Positions 8,626 through 17,954 of a stretch of DNA of 64,000 nucleotides are shown piece after piece. The notes beneath the pieces were generated by a model. It had not been told where the DNA came from and made no database searches. It worked only from the letters and a program-made list of their open reading frames with translations. This DNA comes from Hymenobacter glacieicola (GTDB lineage Bacteria; Bacteroidota; Bacteroidia; Cytophagales; Hymenobacteraceae), in the NCBI RefSeq assembly GCF_014640315.1, contig NZ_BMGS01000012.1:46376-110375 (forward strand). The letters are read 5' to 3'. Position 1 is the first letter of the stretch. Every line of letters begins with the position of its first letter. The translations under genes were made by a program, and so were the position numbers.

Positions 8626-9669
8626 TTATACCGATGGCGGCGTAATGGCCAGCGGAGCCGTTACCAGTTGGGTTTGATATTGCGGTAGCAGCCCTAAAAA
8701 GCGCTGTACAGTGTCTTCCAGCGGGTCGTGGCTGATACCACCGGCGGCATTGTGGTGGCCGCCGCCCTGGAAATGACGGCGCGAAAACTCGCTTACCGAG
8801 AAGTCACCTACCGAGCGGAAGGAAATCTTCACTGCCTGGGGCCGGTCGATGAGAATGGCGGCAAACACAATGCCTTCGATGCTGAGCGCGAAGTTGACCA
8901 GTCCTTCCGTGTCGCCGGTTTTAGAGTGGTACTGGCGCAGCTCATCGGCCGTAATGGCAATGTAGGCCGTGTTGTATTCGCGCAGCACCGTGAGCTTGTC
9001 CTTCAGCACGAAGCCCAGGAAGCGCAGACGCTCCTCGGAGTGCGAGTCGTAGATGCGGCGGTGTACATCGGAAAGGTTGATGCCAGCGCTGAGCAGCTCG
9101 GCAATAATCAGGTGCACGTTGCGGGAAGTGCTGGGGTGGCGGAACGAGCCCGTGTCGGTCATAATGCCGGCGTATAAACACTCCCCAATGCCGGTGTCAA
9201 TCAGGTCCTGGTCGCCTAGGTCCCGAATTACTTCAAATACCAGTTCGGCCGTAGCGGCGGCTTTGGAGTTGGAGTAGTCCAGGTCGGCGAACTGCTCCGG
9301 CTCCTGGTGGTGGTCAATCAGGACCTTGGTGCCGGGGGCGTTGCGGATGTATTCGCCCAGCTCATTGATGCGGCCCAGGCAGGAGAAGTCGAGGCAGAAG
9401 AGCACCTCGGCCGTCCCGATGATGTCGCGGACCTGCGCGTCGTTTTCGCGCGGCTCATAGACCACTACTTCGTCGTTGCCGGGCATCCAGGCCAGGAAGT
9501 TCGGGTAGTCCGAAGGGGTCACGACCGTAACGGAGTGGCCCTTCTTGCGCAGGTAACCGGCCAGTCCCAGCGACGAGCCCAGGGCGTCAGCGTCGGGCTT
9601 GTGGTGGGTGGTGATGAAAATCTGTCGGGGTTGCGCCAGCAGCTCCTTCAGCTCAGATATTGTGGACAT
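8626..9669 (-). CDS. nrnA: DHH-family phosphoesterase (NrnA-type nanoRNase / pAp phosphatase)
   Basis: A 347-residue cytoplasmic enzyme. The DHH domain shows the metal-binding motifs 'HHKPDADALGS', the Asp in 'FCLDFS', 'LIDHHQEPE' and the Asp of 'TDTGSFRHP'. The C-terminal DHHA1 domain has the substrate-binding 'GGGHHNAAGG'. NrnA degrades RNA of 2-5 nucleotides to mononucleotides and dephosphorylates 3',5'-adenosine bisphosphate. It is the first gene of a unit with the FKBP lipoprotein at 7529-8578 and is divergent from ndk across a 264-base gap. The start ATG at 9669 gives the family's usual N terminus. Confidence 0.9.
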   Translation of the reverse strand: MSTISELKELLAQPRQIFITTHHKPDADALGSSLGLAGYLRKKGHSVTVVTPSDYPNFLAWMPGNDEVVVYEPRENDAQVRDIIGTAEVLFCLDFSCLGRINELGEYIRNAPGTKVLIDHHQEPEQFADLDYSNSKAAATAELVFEVIRDLGDQDLIDTGIGECLYAGIMTDTGSFRHPSTSRNVHLIIAELLSAGINLSDVHRRIYDSHSEERLRFLGFVLKDKLTVLREYNTAYIAITADELRQYHSKTGDTEGLVNFALSIEGIVFAAILIDRPQAVKISFRSVGDFSVSEFSRRHFQGGGHHNAAGGISHDPLEDTVQRFLGLLPQYQTQLVTAPLAITPPSV

Positions 9670-9933
9670 TGCCTACGGGGTAGGTGACTGAATTTCGGTC
9701 GATTAGGCCGCGTACAAAGGCGGCAAAAGTCGTAAATAATCTGGGTTCCAACAAAACACCTTTTGGAAAGGTGCGTTTAAGGCGGTCAATGCCCGCTGGA
9801 ATAGCAAGACACTTTTGTGGAATGCTTCGGTTCCACCTCGCAATGCCGGCTAAACCCGCTACTTTTGCCCCCGCAAACAGGCAATGCCTCGCGCGCAGCA
9901 TCTCATTTCAACCCCAACTATACGACAGAGCCC
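9670..9933. promoter_or_regulatory. Divergent intergenic region nrnA / ndk with a -7 element for ndk
   Basis: A 264-base non-coding gap between divergent genes. On the plus strand TACTTTTG at 9860-9867 fits the Bacteroidota -7 consensus TAnnTTTG and would give an ndk leader of about 60 bases; no good -33 TTTG is seen at the right distance. A small hairpin (caccttt/aaaggtg) lies near 9760-9776. No clear minus-strand -7 was found for nrnA. Confidence 0.5.
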
Positions 9934-10353
9934 ATGGCCACGAACCGCACGTTCACGATGATTAAGCCCGATGCTACCCAGGAAAACCACATTGGTGGCA
10001 TCCTGAGCATGATTGAGGAAGGCGGCTTCCGCATCGTTAGCCTGAAGAAAGTACTGCTGACCCCGGAGCGCGCCGGCCAGTTCTACGAGGTACACAAGGA
10101 GCGCCCTTTCTACGGCGACCTGGTTAAATATATGTCCTCGGGCCCCATTGTAGCGGCTATCTTGGAGAAAGACAACGCCGTGGCTGACTTCCGTACCCTG
10201 ATTGGCGCTACCAACCCCGCCCAGGCCGCCGAAGGAACCATCCGGAAAAAGTACGCCAAGAGTATCGAAGCCAACGCCGTGCACGGCTCGGATTCCGACG
10301 AAAACGCGCAGATCGAAGGCAACTTCTTCTTCACGGCCGACGAGCAATTCTAA
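9934..10353 (+). CDS. ndk: Nucleoside-diphosphate kinase
   Basis: A 139-residue cytoplasmic enzyme that transfers the gamma-phosphate of ATP to NDPs. It opens with 'RTFTMIKPDA' and has the active-site histidine motif 'NAVHGSDS', in which the His carries the phosphate. The nucleotide-binding Lys (IKPD), Arg and Thr ('MIGATNPAQA'-like: 'LIGATNPAQAAEGTIR') are present. The start at ATG 9934 matches the family's N terminus; a longer in-frame extension upstream would add unrelated residues. It is followed by a strong terminator at 10411-10448. Confidence 0.95.
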   Translation: MATNRTFTMIKPDATQENHIGGILSMIEEGGFRIVSLKKVLLTPERAGQFYEVHKERPFYGDLVKYMSSGPIVAAILEKDNAVADFRTLIGATNPAQAAEGTIRKKYAKSIEANAVHGSDSDENAQIEGNFFFTADEQF

Positions 10354-10410
10354 GTCTGCACTGCTTCTACTGGAAGGTCCAATTGCGGCTTCTGGCTTAG
10401 CGAAAACAAC

Positions 10411-10448
10411 AAAAAACCCGCTCCACAGCCTTGTGGAGCGGGTTTTTT
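10411..10448. terminator. Bidirectional terminator between ndk and the AAA ATPase gene
   Basis: A perfect 17-base inverted repeat with a 4-base loop (10411-10427 with 10432-10448), flanked by six A and six T. It serves both convergent genes. Confidence 0.92.
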
Positions 10449-10512
10449 GTGTGCCATAAACAGACTGTTTATAGACTGATTATATACCAATCTAAAACTT
10501 AAGCCAGCGTGC

Positions 10513-11568
10513 CTAACGGCTGAAACCAATGCGGCTCCCATTCACTGTCGTCTCAAAAATAGGTGCGTCGCGGTTGTAAATGTCGGCTAGGGCCAGAGGG
10601 GTAGTAACGGGCTCCGTTTGTCCTAGGGAAGCGGCCAGGGCCTGGGCCTTTTCCTGCACGAGCGGCTGGAAATGGTAGGCCGCAATCAGGCGGCCTTTAC
10701 GCAGCAGGGCGCTATCAATGCGGGCCAGATCCGTGTTGAAGGTGCACACTATCTGAATGTGGAAGCAGTCAGCCAGCAGGCCATCTGAGAGGTTGAGCAG
10801 GTTGCTGACGGCGCTGCTGCCGCGGCCCCCGTCGCGCTTGAGCAGGAGCTCCTCGGCGTCCTCAATGAGCAGCACGGAGTTGGTATTGTCGTGCAGCAGG
10901 TTGATAAACTCCGGATCGGCAATGCGCGGGGCCAGGTTGGGCGGAATGAACAGCTTGGGCTTGTCGGTGAGGCCGCACAGGTGACGGATGTAGCTGGTTT
11001 TACCCGTACCCGGCTGCCCGTGCAGAATCACGATGCCCTTGTCCTGGGGCTGGCGCAGGCGTTGCACAATGGTTTCGTGGGCCGGTAGCAGGTCGTCGTT
11101 GTAGTGCGTGGCCAGGTCTACCTCCGGAATTTTGATGCTTAGGGGCGTAAACTCCAGGTCGTTGAAGGCCAAGCGCAGTACATGAATGCGGTGGCGCTCC
11201 TGCTCGCCGGCGTCGAGCAGGCTGGTGAGCACCTTCGTGACGCGCTCCAGTTCCTGCCGGTCGGTGTCGGGAGAGTAGAACACAAACGCGCCCCGGTCGC
11301 CGTAGCCGCTTCGGTCGCCGAACAGCAGCAACAGCTCCGGGGCCAGCAGCAGGGCCGTCGTCAGTACCTCCGGGCCTTCGCCCGCTTTTTCATAGGATTG
11401 GGTGTGGGCTACCAGGCAGGCTTCCAGGTCATAGGTGGTGCCTAGCTCCGTGAGTAAAGTTTGTCGGTCAGCCTTGCCTGAGAGCTGAAAGTTCAGGCGG
11501 CGCGGCAACTTGCCGTAGCGCTGGTAGAAATACCGAACGGGCTGAAAGTAAAAGGCCGTGTCAAACAT
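10513..11568 (-). CDS. AAA-family ATPase of unknown target
   Basis: A 351-residue cytoplasmic protein. The N-terminal ~185 residues match no domain I recognise. The C-terminal part is an AAA ATPase module with Walker A 'GQPGTGKTS', Walker B 'VLLIEDAEEL', a sensor-1 region ('VCTFNTDLARID') and an arginine-finger-like 'LLRKGR', an arrangement like that of BCS1/FtsH-type AAA proteins. It has no protease or membrane segment. The start at ATG 11568 is chosen because a GGAG lies just upstream; the frame stays open to 11688, so a 40-residue longer form is possible. It is convergent with ndk. The substrate is unknown. Confidence 0.75.
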   Translation of the reverse strand: MFDTAFYFQPVRYFYQRYGKLPRRLNFQLSGKADRQTLLTELGTTYDLEACLVAHTQSYEKAGEGPEVLTTALLLAPELLLLFGDRSGYGDRGAFVFYSPDTDRQELERVTKVLTSLLDAGEQERHRIHVLRLAFNDLEFTPLSIKIPEVDLATHYNDDLLPAHETIVQRLRQPQDKGIVILHGQPGTGKTSYIRHLCGLTDKPKLFIPPNLAPRIADPEFINLLHDNTNSVLLIEDAEELLLKRDGGRGSSAVSNLLNLSDGLLADCFHIQIVCTFNTDLARIDSALLRKGRLIAAYHFQPLVQEKAQALAASLGQTEPVTTPLALADIYNRDAPIFETTVNGSRIGFSR

Positions 11569-11746
11569 TGACTCCAGACCTGATACAATGGCGGGGGAGG
11601 GGGGCGCGGTAGCTTGTTTTTCCAAAGTAGTGCGGGGCTTTCCGCATAGATAGGAAATTGGGGCGAATTGGCAGGATAAAGCAGCCAACTATTATGTCCC
11701 AAGGAGTTCCTCCGGAGCGAACTACCTAGCTCACATCAGACGCAAA

Positions 11747-11777
11747 AAGCCCCGGCGGAAACGAACCGTCGGGGCTT
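11747..11777. terminator. Terminator after the MFS transporter gene
   Basis: A 12-base GC-rich stem with one mismatch (11747-11758 with 11766-11777) preceded by five A on the plus strand, which read as T on the minus strand after the transporter gene. Confidence 0.8.
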
Positions 11778-11798
11778 GTAAACGGAAGAAATCTTGCT

Positions 11799-13079
11799 TT
11801 ACTCAACCGCAAGCAAGGGCTCGGCGTGGGTAGCCTCTACCTCCTGGGGGCTGTGCTTGTGCTTAAACAGGATGACGAACAGCACGGCAATAACCAACGC
11901 GTACAGGGCAAACGTTATCCAGATGCTGTGCCAGTCCTTGGTCTGGTCAACGGGGTTGGTGAAGTACTTCTCAATGACGATGCCGCTGACGGAGGAGCCG
12001 AGTACCGCCCCGAAACCGTTGGTCATCATCATGAACAAGCCTTGCGCGCTGGCCCGAATGGAAGAGGTCGTCTGGGTTTCCACGAACAGCGAGCCGGAGA
12101 TGTTAAAGAAGTCGAAGGCCATGCCGTACACGATGCACGAAAGAATAATCATCCAGAGGCCCGAACCGGGGTTGCCGTAAGCGAACAGGCCAAAACGCAG
12201 CACCCAGGCAATCATGCTGAAGAACATGACCTGCTTAATGCCGAAGCGACGCAGAAAAAACGGAATAGCCAAGATGAACAGCGTTTCCGAAATCTGGGAA
12301 ATCGACATGATGATGGCCGGGTACTTTACCGCCAGCGAGTCTTGGTAAGCTGGTACTTTGTCGAAGTCGTGGAGGAAGGTGTCGCCGTAGGCATTGGTGA
12401 GCTGCAGGGCCGCGCCCAGCAGCAGGGCAAACAGGAAGAAGGTGAGCATCTTGGGGTCGCGCAGCAGGGCAAACGACTTCAGGCCCAGGGCATCGACTAG
12501 GGAGCGGCTCGGTGTGTTCTTGGAAGGCGGCGGGCACTTAGGTAGGGTAAACGAGTACACGCCCAGCAGCAAAGCTGCACCCGCCGCTACATAAAACTGG
12601 CTGGCCGACTTTTCAAAGCCCAGCAGGCTCACCGTCCACATGGCTACAATGAAGCCGATGGTGCCCCACACCCGGATGGGCGGATAATCTTTCACTACAT
12701 CCAAGCCCTCGCGCTTGAGCACCGAGTACGACACGGCAATGCTAAGGGCCAGCGTGGGCATGTAGAAAATCATGTTCAGTAAAATCACCCAGAAAAAGGT
12801 GCCCGGATCCGTTACTAAAGGTACCATGCACAGTACTACCCCACCCAGAATATGCAGGATGCCGTACAGTTTTTCGGCATTCACATACTTATCGGCAATA
12901 ATCCCCATGATAGAAGGCATGAAGATGGAGGCAATGCCCATGGTAGAAAAAATGGCCCCAAACTGAGCCCCCGACCACTGCTTGGTCTGAAACCAGTAGG
13001 CACCGATGGTGATTAGCCACGAACCCCAGATAAAAAACTGTAGAAAGCTCAGGATAATGAGACGCAGCTTGGTACTCAT
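11799..13079 (-). CDS. MFS transporter, nucleoside:H+ symporter (NupG-like) family
   Basis: A 426-residue inner-membrane protein with about twelve hydrophobic segments. The opening 'LIILSFLQFFIWGSWLITIG' and the stretch 'YMPTLALSIAVSYSVL' are characteristic of the nucleoside:H+ symporter branch of the major facilitator superfamily (NupG/XapB type), found widely in Bacteroidota. It should import nucleosides with protons, but the substrate cannot be told from sequence. A near-consensus -7 element (TATCTTTA on the minus strand, 13123-13130) lies 44 bases upstream of the ATG. It is transcribed alone and ends at the 11747 hairpin. The presence of tdk and ndk nearby fits nucleoside use but is not a linkage. 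Confidence 0.85.
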   Translation of the reverse strand: MSTKLRLIILSFLQFFIWGSWLITIGAYWFQTKQWSGAQFGAIFSTMGIASIFMPSIMGIIADKYVNAEKLYGILHILGGVVLCMVPLVTDPGTFFWVILLNMIFYMPTLALSIAVSYSVLKREGLDVVKDYPPIRVWGTIGFIVAMWTVSLLGFEKSASQFYVAAGAALLLGVYSFTLPKCPPPSKNTPSRSLVDALGLKSFALLRDPKMLTFFLFALLLGAALQLTNAYGDTFLHDFDKVPAYQDSLAVKYPAIIMSISQISETLFILAIPFFLRRFGIKQVMFFSMIAWVLRFGLFAYGNPGSGLWMIILSCIVYGMAFDFFNISGSLFVETQTTSSIRASAQGLFMMMTNGFGAVLGSSVSGIVIEKYFTNPVDQTKDWHSIWITFALYALVIAVLFVILFKHKHSPQEVEATHAEPLLAVE

Positions 13080-13302
13080 GCAAATGCCGTTGGGAAAGGA
13101 AGGGGGAACATAATTTTGATCCTAAAGATACAAGAAATCCTTCCGGTGAAATGGGCCGGTAAATCCCTGCGGCGGAGAAAAGGCCCCTGGCAAAACCCTG
13201 GCTTAAGACAGCAGCCTTACCAGTTGGCAAATCGGGTCCGGCATGGCCGGCGGGGCTGAGAAAGGCCAGCTGGGAGCTGCGGACAGGCGGCTGCACGGCC
13301 CC

Positions 13303-13340
13303 AAAAAAGAAAGGCTACCGTTTAGGGTAGCCTTTCCAGA
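13303..13340. terminator. Terminator after the superoxide dismutase gene
   Basis: A perfect 10-base stem (13310-13319 with 13326-13335) with six A upstream on the plus strand, that is, six T after the hairpin for minus-strand transcription. Confidence 0.8.
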
Positions 13341-13360
13341 TACAGCCGAGAATGCAGCAG

Positions 13361-13969
<609 letters not shown>

Positions 13970-14077
13970 AACAGAAGGGTTTGATTGGTGGAAAGAGGAA
14001 GCGACGCAGCCGCTCCGGAGTACCTGCAGCTATAACCGCCGCGGTGGCCCCAGGGTTACGGAAGCGGCCAAAAGTAG

Positions 14078-14524
14078 CTATTTCCGCTTTTGCGCAAAGA
14101 ACTCCCGCATCAGCTCCTCGCTCTCATTGCTCAGGATGCCGCTCACCATCTCGGCACGGGGGTGCAGCAAGTTGCCGTGGCGCCGAAACCCAAACTTTGG
14201 CTCCGAGGCCCCATACACTACCCGCCGCACCTGCGCCCAGGCCGTGGCACCGGCGCACATCACGCAGGGCTCCACGGTTACGTACAGGGTGCAGTCGGTG
14301 AGGTATTTGTTGCCCAGGTGGTTAGCCGCCGCCGTCAGGGCCAGCATTTCGGCGTGGGCCGTCACGTCCTGGAGCTTCTCGGTTTGGTTGTAGGCCCGGG
14401 CAATAATGCGCTTATCCAGCACGACTACCGCCCCAATCGGAATTTCCTCTTCTTCGAAAGCGTAGCGCGCCTGCTTGAGCGCCTCCCGCATGTACTGCTC
14501 GTCGGAATAAAGCGAAAGGGTCAT
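14078..14524 (-). CDS. tadA: tRNA-specific adenosine deaminase
   Basis: A 148-residue cytidine-deaminase-fold enzyme that converts A34 to inosine in tRNA-Arg(ACG). The zinc site is complete: 'HAEM' with the catalytic Glu and 'PCVMCAGA' with two Cys ligands. 'IPIGAVVV' at the N terminus and 'RVVYGASEPKFG' after the zinc site are standard TadA motifs. A guanine deaminase of the same fold is the alternative, less likely by motif. A 110-base gap with an inverted repeat separates it from the gene upstream in coordinates. Confidence 0.92.
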   Translation of the reverse strand: MTLSLYSDEQYMREALKQARYAFEEEEIPIGAVVVLDKRIIARAYNQTEKLQDVTAHAEMLALTAAANHLGNKYLTDCTLYVTVEPCVMCAGATAWAQVRRVVYGASEPKFGFRRHGNLLHPRAEMVSGILSNESEELMREFFAQKRK

Positions 14525-14530
14525 GGGCGG

Positions 14531-14637
14531 TAAGATAGTGAGGTAGTGAACAAGTGAGGTTAAGGTTCGGTTGGCGCAAACTACGCTGGTGGCATCAATA
14601 GAACAGCCAACCCACTAGTTCACACCTCACTATCTTA
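14531..14637. repeat. Imperfect inverted repeat between tadA and a small exported-protein gene
   Basis: Left arm 14531-14556 (taagatagtgaggtagtgaa and on) pairs with 14611-14637 (ending cacctcactatctta). The right arm reaches into the stop codon of the gene at 14635. The motif 'gtgaactagtgag' resembles arms of the repeat at 45145-45351. Confidence 0.7.
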
Positions 14638-15198
14638 CTTCATTGTCACGCTGCTCATTACGGCCTTGGCAACGGGCTGCCACTGGGCTTGCTCTTCGGC
14701 CGGGGCCACGAAGGTAAAGACGTAAAGCTGGTCGCCCTCGATGGCGTACTGCACGAACTGGTACTTGCGGATGGGGGCCAGGTTGCCACCGCGGCGGTTG
14801 TCCGTAACCGTTGATACGAACTCCAAGGCCACGTAGTCGCGCTTATTTACCGTGCGGATGTCTTCCTGCAGAAACTGCACTTTCGAGTACATGTTCTGAA
14901 TGCTGGCCTTGTAAATCTTCAGCAGCAGGGCGTAGTCGCGGTTGCTGAAGGTAGTAGGCTTCTGGGCCACGCTCAGGTCGATGCGGCCGCTGGGGTTGCT
15001 GAACACAGCCAGGGGCTTACGCGCCGCCGGATACTTGGCCGCAATACCATCGTCGGGCAGCGCCGCAAAGCCTTCGGGCACTCCCAGGGTAATATTCTGG
15101 CCGATGGGGGTTTTCTTGAGTTTGGGGCCGGCAAAAGCTACCAGGGCGCCCAGTACGAGCAGCAGGGAGGCAAGGCGGAAAAAACGGAAAGGTATCAT
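14635..15198 (-). CDS. Small exported protein, PsbP/Mog1-like fold possible
   Basis: A 187-residue protein I do not recognise with certainty. It has an N-terminal signal peptide or anchor ('FFRLASLLLVLGALVAFAG') and a ~160-residue soluble domain with phrases such as 'ITLGVPEGFAALPDD', 'IRKYQFVQYAIEGDQLYVF' and 'AVMSSVTMK'. The pattern (early 'vP.gf', late 'l.vfTf..p......W...a..v..S...') is that of small secreted proteins with a PsbP-like fold, which is a guess. Start: the ATG at 15198 is preferred over a TTG two codons upstream. No close operon partner. Confidence 0.6.
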   Translation of the reverse strand: MIPFRFFRLASLLLVLGALVAFAGPKLKKTPIGQNITLGVPEGFAALPDDGIAAKYPAARKPLAVFSNPSGRIDLSVAQKPTTFSNRDYALLLKIYKASIQNMYSKVQFLQEDIRTVNKRDYVALEFVSTVTDNRRGGNLAPIRKYQFVQYAIEGDQLYVFTFVAPAEEQAQWQPVAKAVMSSVTMK

Positions 15199-15366
15199 AG
15201 TCAAGGAAGGGTAGGAGGGTGCAACCTACTAGGTCTAAAGCAAACCGCAGGGGCTTAGCAAACGCAAAGCTCCGAAGCCATAACGACCCCGGAGCGCAAA
15301 AAATCCGCGTAAGCGTACGTCAAACAAACCGCAGAACGAATCCGTGCAATCCGTTTAAGCCGTGAT

Positions 15367-15825
15367 TTAGCGGCGCTTCTTGGAAACGGATACCGAGGGG
15401 TACTTGATGCTCACCTTTTTCCAGTACACGTAGTTGCCGGTTTTGGCCTCAATCAGGTAAGTGCCGGCCGGAATACGACCCAGGTCTACGGGCGCGCCGG
15501 TGTTGTTCTGCGGGTCAAGCTCAGTGGTGTACACGGGCTGCTTTTTGTAATTGGTCATCACCAGCGTGCCGGGTTTGGTGAACTGCTGGGTGAAGCTGAG
15601 CATAATGCTCTGGCCGCTGGAGGAAGGAAATACGTCGATGCCCGAAAGAGTTTCTACGCGCTTGATGGGGCCGTTCAGGGTTACGGGCTCCACCGTCTCC
15701 GATTTGGTTTTGATTTCCGTACCGTTGACTTCGGACTTGGTTTTGGTTTTAACCTTGGTCTGGGCCTGAGCAGCGGAAAAAGACAAGAGCGTGGCGGCCA
15801 TGGCGAGCAGAACGGGGCGTTTCAT
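15367..15825 (-). CDS. Small exported protein with C-terminal-domain-like ending
   Basis: A 152-residue protein starting MKRPVLL, with a clear signal peptide ending 'SAAQAQT'. The mature N terminus is rich in Lys/Thr ('TKVKTKTKSEVNG'). The C-terminal ~85 residues ('GTLVMTNYKKQPVYTTEL' to 'GTYLIEAKTGNYVYWKKVSI') have the strand pattern of a T9SS type A sorting domain or a DUF3244-like domain, but lack the usual 'YPNP' start and end in a basic 'SVSKKRR' tail. Function unknown; perhaps a small surface or periplasmic protein. The ATG at 15825 is chosen because it gives the signal peptide. Confidence 0.55.
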   Translation of the reverse strand: MKRPVLLAMAATLLSFSAAQAQTKVKTKTKSEVNGTEIKTKSETVEPVTLNGPIKRVETLSGIDVFPSSSGQSIMLSFTQQFTKPGTLVMTNYKKQPVYTTELDPQNNTGAPVDLGRIPAGTYLIEAKTGNYVYWKKVSIKYPSVSVSKKRR

Positions 15826-16134
15826 ATGGGTAAAAGAAGGTTGTGGCACGTGAAGAATGGTTGGTACGGGGTGGTTTGCATACTCCGTGCCGGATTTAGG
15901 CCGAGTCTGCAAAAAAGGAGCCTTCACCCGGGAAATCCTAGTTTTCCTCAACTTCGCCCCCGGTAAGTCCCGCTCCCAGACCGACGTTTTTTCAGCCTTC
16001 GACTGATTTTCCTGCCTACCTTCGCCCTGTAATTGAATGAGAAATGAAGAATGAGGAATAAAGAGTTGCTGTCGGCCCGACTCTCAATTCTACTGCTCAT
16101 TCTTTGATTTCTCATTCCTCATGCTATTAAGAAC
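15826..16134. other. Non-coding gap with an inverted repeat before aspS
   Basis: A 309-base gap between divergent genes. The part next to aspS (16036-16120) is an inverted repeat. No exact TAnnTTTG element was found on either strand. Confidence 0.6.
16036..16120. repeat. Long imperfect inverted repeat just upstream of aspS
   Basis: Left arm 16036-16058 (gaatgagaaatgaagaatga and on) pairs with 16098-16120 with a few mismatches. The ~39-base centre can form a smaller stem (gagt/actc). It ends 14 bases before the aspS ATG, so it would lie in the leader mRNA if transcription starts upstream. Confidence 0.75.
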
Positions 16135-17898
16135 ATGCTCCGGACTCACACCTGCGGCGACTTGCGCCCCGAACACATTGGTTTAACCGTTACGCTCTGC
16201 GGCTGGGTTCAGCGCACCCGCGACAAAGGCGGCATCCTGTGGGTGGACCTGCGAGACCGGTACGGCCTGACGCAATTGGCCCTGGAAGAAGGGGTAGAAA
16301 CGGCCGAGGTGCGCGAGCAGGCCCGGCAGCTGGGCCGCGAGTTTGTGCTCTGCGTGACGGGCCGCGTGGCCGAGCGCCACTCCAAAAACGACAAGATGCC
16401 CACCGGCAGCATCGAAATTCGGGTAGAAACGCTGCAGGTGCTGAACCCGGCCAAGCTGCCGCCCTTCCTGATTGAGGACGAAACCGACGGCGGCGACGAC
16501 CTGCGGATGAAGTACCGCTACCTCGACTTGCGCCGCTCGCCCGTGCGCCAGAACCTGATGCTGCGCCACCGCGTGGCCCAGGCCACCCGCCGCTACCTCG
16601 ACGGCCAGCAGTTCATCGAAGTAGAGACGCCCGTACTGATTAAAAGCACCCCGGAAGGCGCCCGCGACTTTGTTGTGCCCTCGCGCATGAACGCCGGCGA
16701 ATTCTACGCCCTGCCCCAGAGCCCCCAGACGTTCAAGCAGCTGCTGATGGTGTCAGGCTTCGACCGGTACTTCCAGATTGTGAAGTGCTTTCGCGACGAG
16801 GACCTGCGCGCCGACCGTCAGCCGGAATTCACGCAGATTGACTGCGAAATGTCGTTTGTGGAGCAGGAAGACATCCTCAACACCTTCGAAGGGCTGGTGC
16901 AGTACCTGTTCCGGGAGGTGAAAAACCTGGAAATCGGCCAGCTGCCCCGCATGACGTACGCCGACGCCATGCGCTACTACGGCAACGACAAGCCCGACAC
17001 GCGCTTTGACATGAAGTTCGTAGAGCTGAGCGAGGTAGTAAAAGGCCACGGCTTCCCCGTATTTGAGGCCGCCGGGCTGGTAGTAGGCATCAACGCTACC
17101 GGCGCGGCCTCTTACACCCGCAAGCAGCTCGACGAACTGACCGAGTACGTGAAGCGCCCCCAGATTGGTGCCACTGGCTTGGTGTATGCCCGCGTGGAGC
17201 AGGATGGTACGGTGAAGTCATCGGTGGATAAGTTTTACTCCCAGGAGGCGCTGCAGCAGTGGAAAGCGGCCTTCAACGCCCAGCCCGGCGACTTGCTGCT
17301 GGTGCTGGCCGGCGAGCCGAACAAAACCCGCAAGGCCCTCTCGGAGCTGCGCCTGGAAATGGGCCAGCGCCTCGGTCTGCGCGACAAGGACACGTTCTCG
17401 GCCCTGTGGGTAGTCGATTTTCCCCTGCTCGAATACAACGAGGAGGAAGGCCGCTATTTCGCCATGCACCACCCGTTCACCTCGCCCAAGCCCGAAGACG
17501 TAGCCCTGCTCGACTCGCCCGACACCATTGGGGAAGTACGCGCCAACGCCTATGATATGGTCATTAACGGGGTAGAGGTAGGCGGTGGCTCCATCCGCAT
17601 CCACGACCGCGCGGTGCAGGCCCGCATGTTCTCACTCCTGGGCTTTTCCGATGAAGAAGCCAAAGCCCAGTTCGGCTTCCTGCTCGACGCCTTCGAGTAC
17701 GGCGCCCCGCCCCACGGTGGCATTGCCTTCGGCTTCGACCGTCTCTGCAGTCTCTTCGGCGGCGCCGATTCCATCCGCGACTTCATTGCCTTCCCCAAAA
17801 ACAACTCCGGCCGCGACGTCATGATTGACTCGCCCTCGCCGATTTCAGATGCCCAACTAAAGGAGTTGAGCATTGCTACGGCAGTAGCAGGGAAATAG
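16135..17898 (+). CDS. aspS: Aspartate--tRNA ligase
   Basis: A 587-residue class IIb aminoacyl-tRNA synthetase that charges tRNA-Asp. It opens with the anticodon-binding OB domain ('LRTHTCGDLRPEHIGLTVTL', 'CGWVQRTRDKGG'), followed by the catalytic core: motif 2 'FRDEDLRADRQPEFTQID', an Asp-binding 'ETPVL..STPEGARDF', the bacterial GAD insertion (~290-400) and motif 3 'GIAFGFDRL'. Length and GAD insert mark the bacterial type. The start is the first ATG after an upstream hairpin repeat. A strong terminator follows at 17921-17954. Confidence 0.96.
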   Translation: MLRTHTCGDLRPEHIGLTVTLCGWVQRTRDKGGILWVDLRDRYGLTQLALEEGVETAEVREQARQLGREFVLCVTGRVAERHSKNDKMPTGSIEIRVETLQVLNPAKLPPFLIEDETDGGDDLRMKYRYLDLRRSPVRQNLMLRHRVAQATRRYLDGQQFIEVETPVLIKSTPEGARDFVVPSRMNAGEFYALPQSPQTFKQLLMVSGFDRYFQIVKCFRDEDLRADRQPEFTQIDCEMSFVEQEDILNTFEGLVQYLFREVKNLEIGQLPRMTYADAMRYYGNDKPDTRFDMKFVELSEVVKGHGFPVFEAAGLVVGINATGAASYTRKQLDELTEYVKRPQIGATGLVYARVEQDGTVKSSVDKFYSQEALQQWKAAFNAQPGDLLLVLAGEPNKTRKALSELRLEMGQRLGLRDKDTFSALWVVDFPLLEYNEEEGRYFAMHHPFTSPKPEDVALLDSPDTIGEVRANAYDMVINGVEVGGGSIRIHDRAVQARMFSLLGFSDEEAKAQFGFLLDAFEYGAPPHGGIAFGFDRLCSLFGGADSIRDFIAFPKNNSGRDVMIDSPSPISDAQLKELSIATAVAGK

Positions 17899-17920
17899 AG
17901 TTTACTTATTTCCAGACCCG

Positions 17921-17954
17921 GAAAGCGGCGCCTGATATGTCAGGCGCCGCTTTC
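17921..17954. terminator. Terminator after aspS
   Basis: A perfect 15-base GC-rich stem with a 4-base loop (17921-17935 with 17940-17954), then a T-rich stretch (tgtttta). It lies 22 bases after the aspS stop. Confidence 0.9.
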
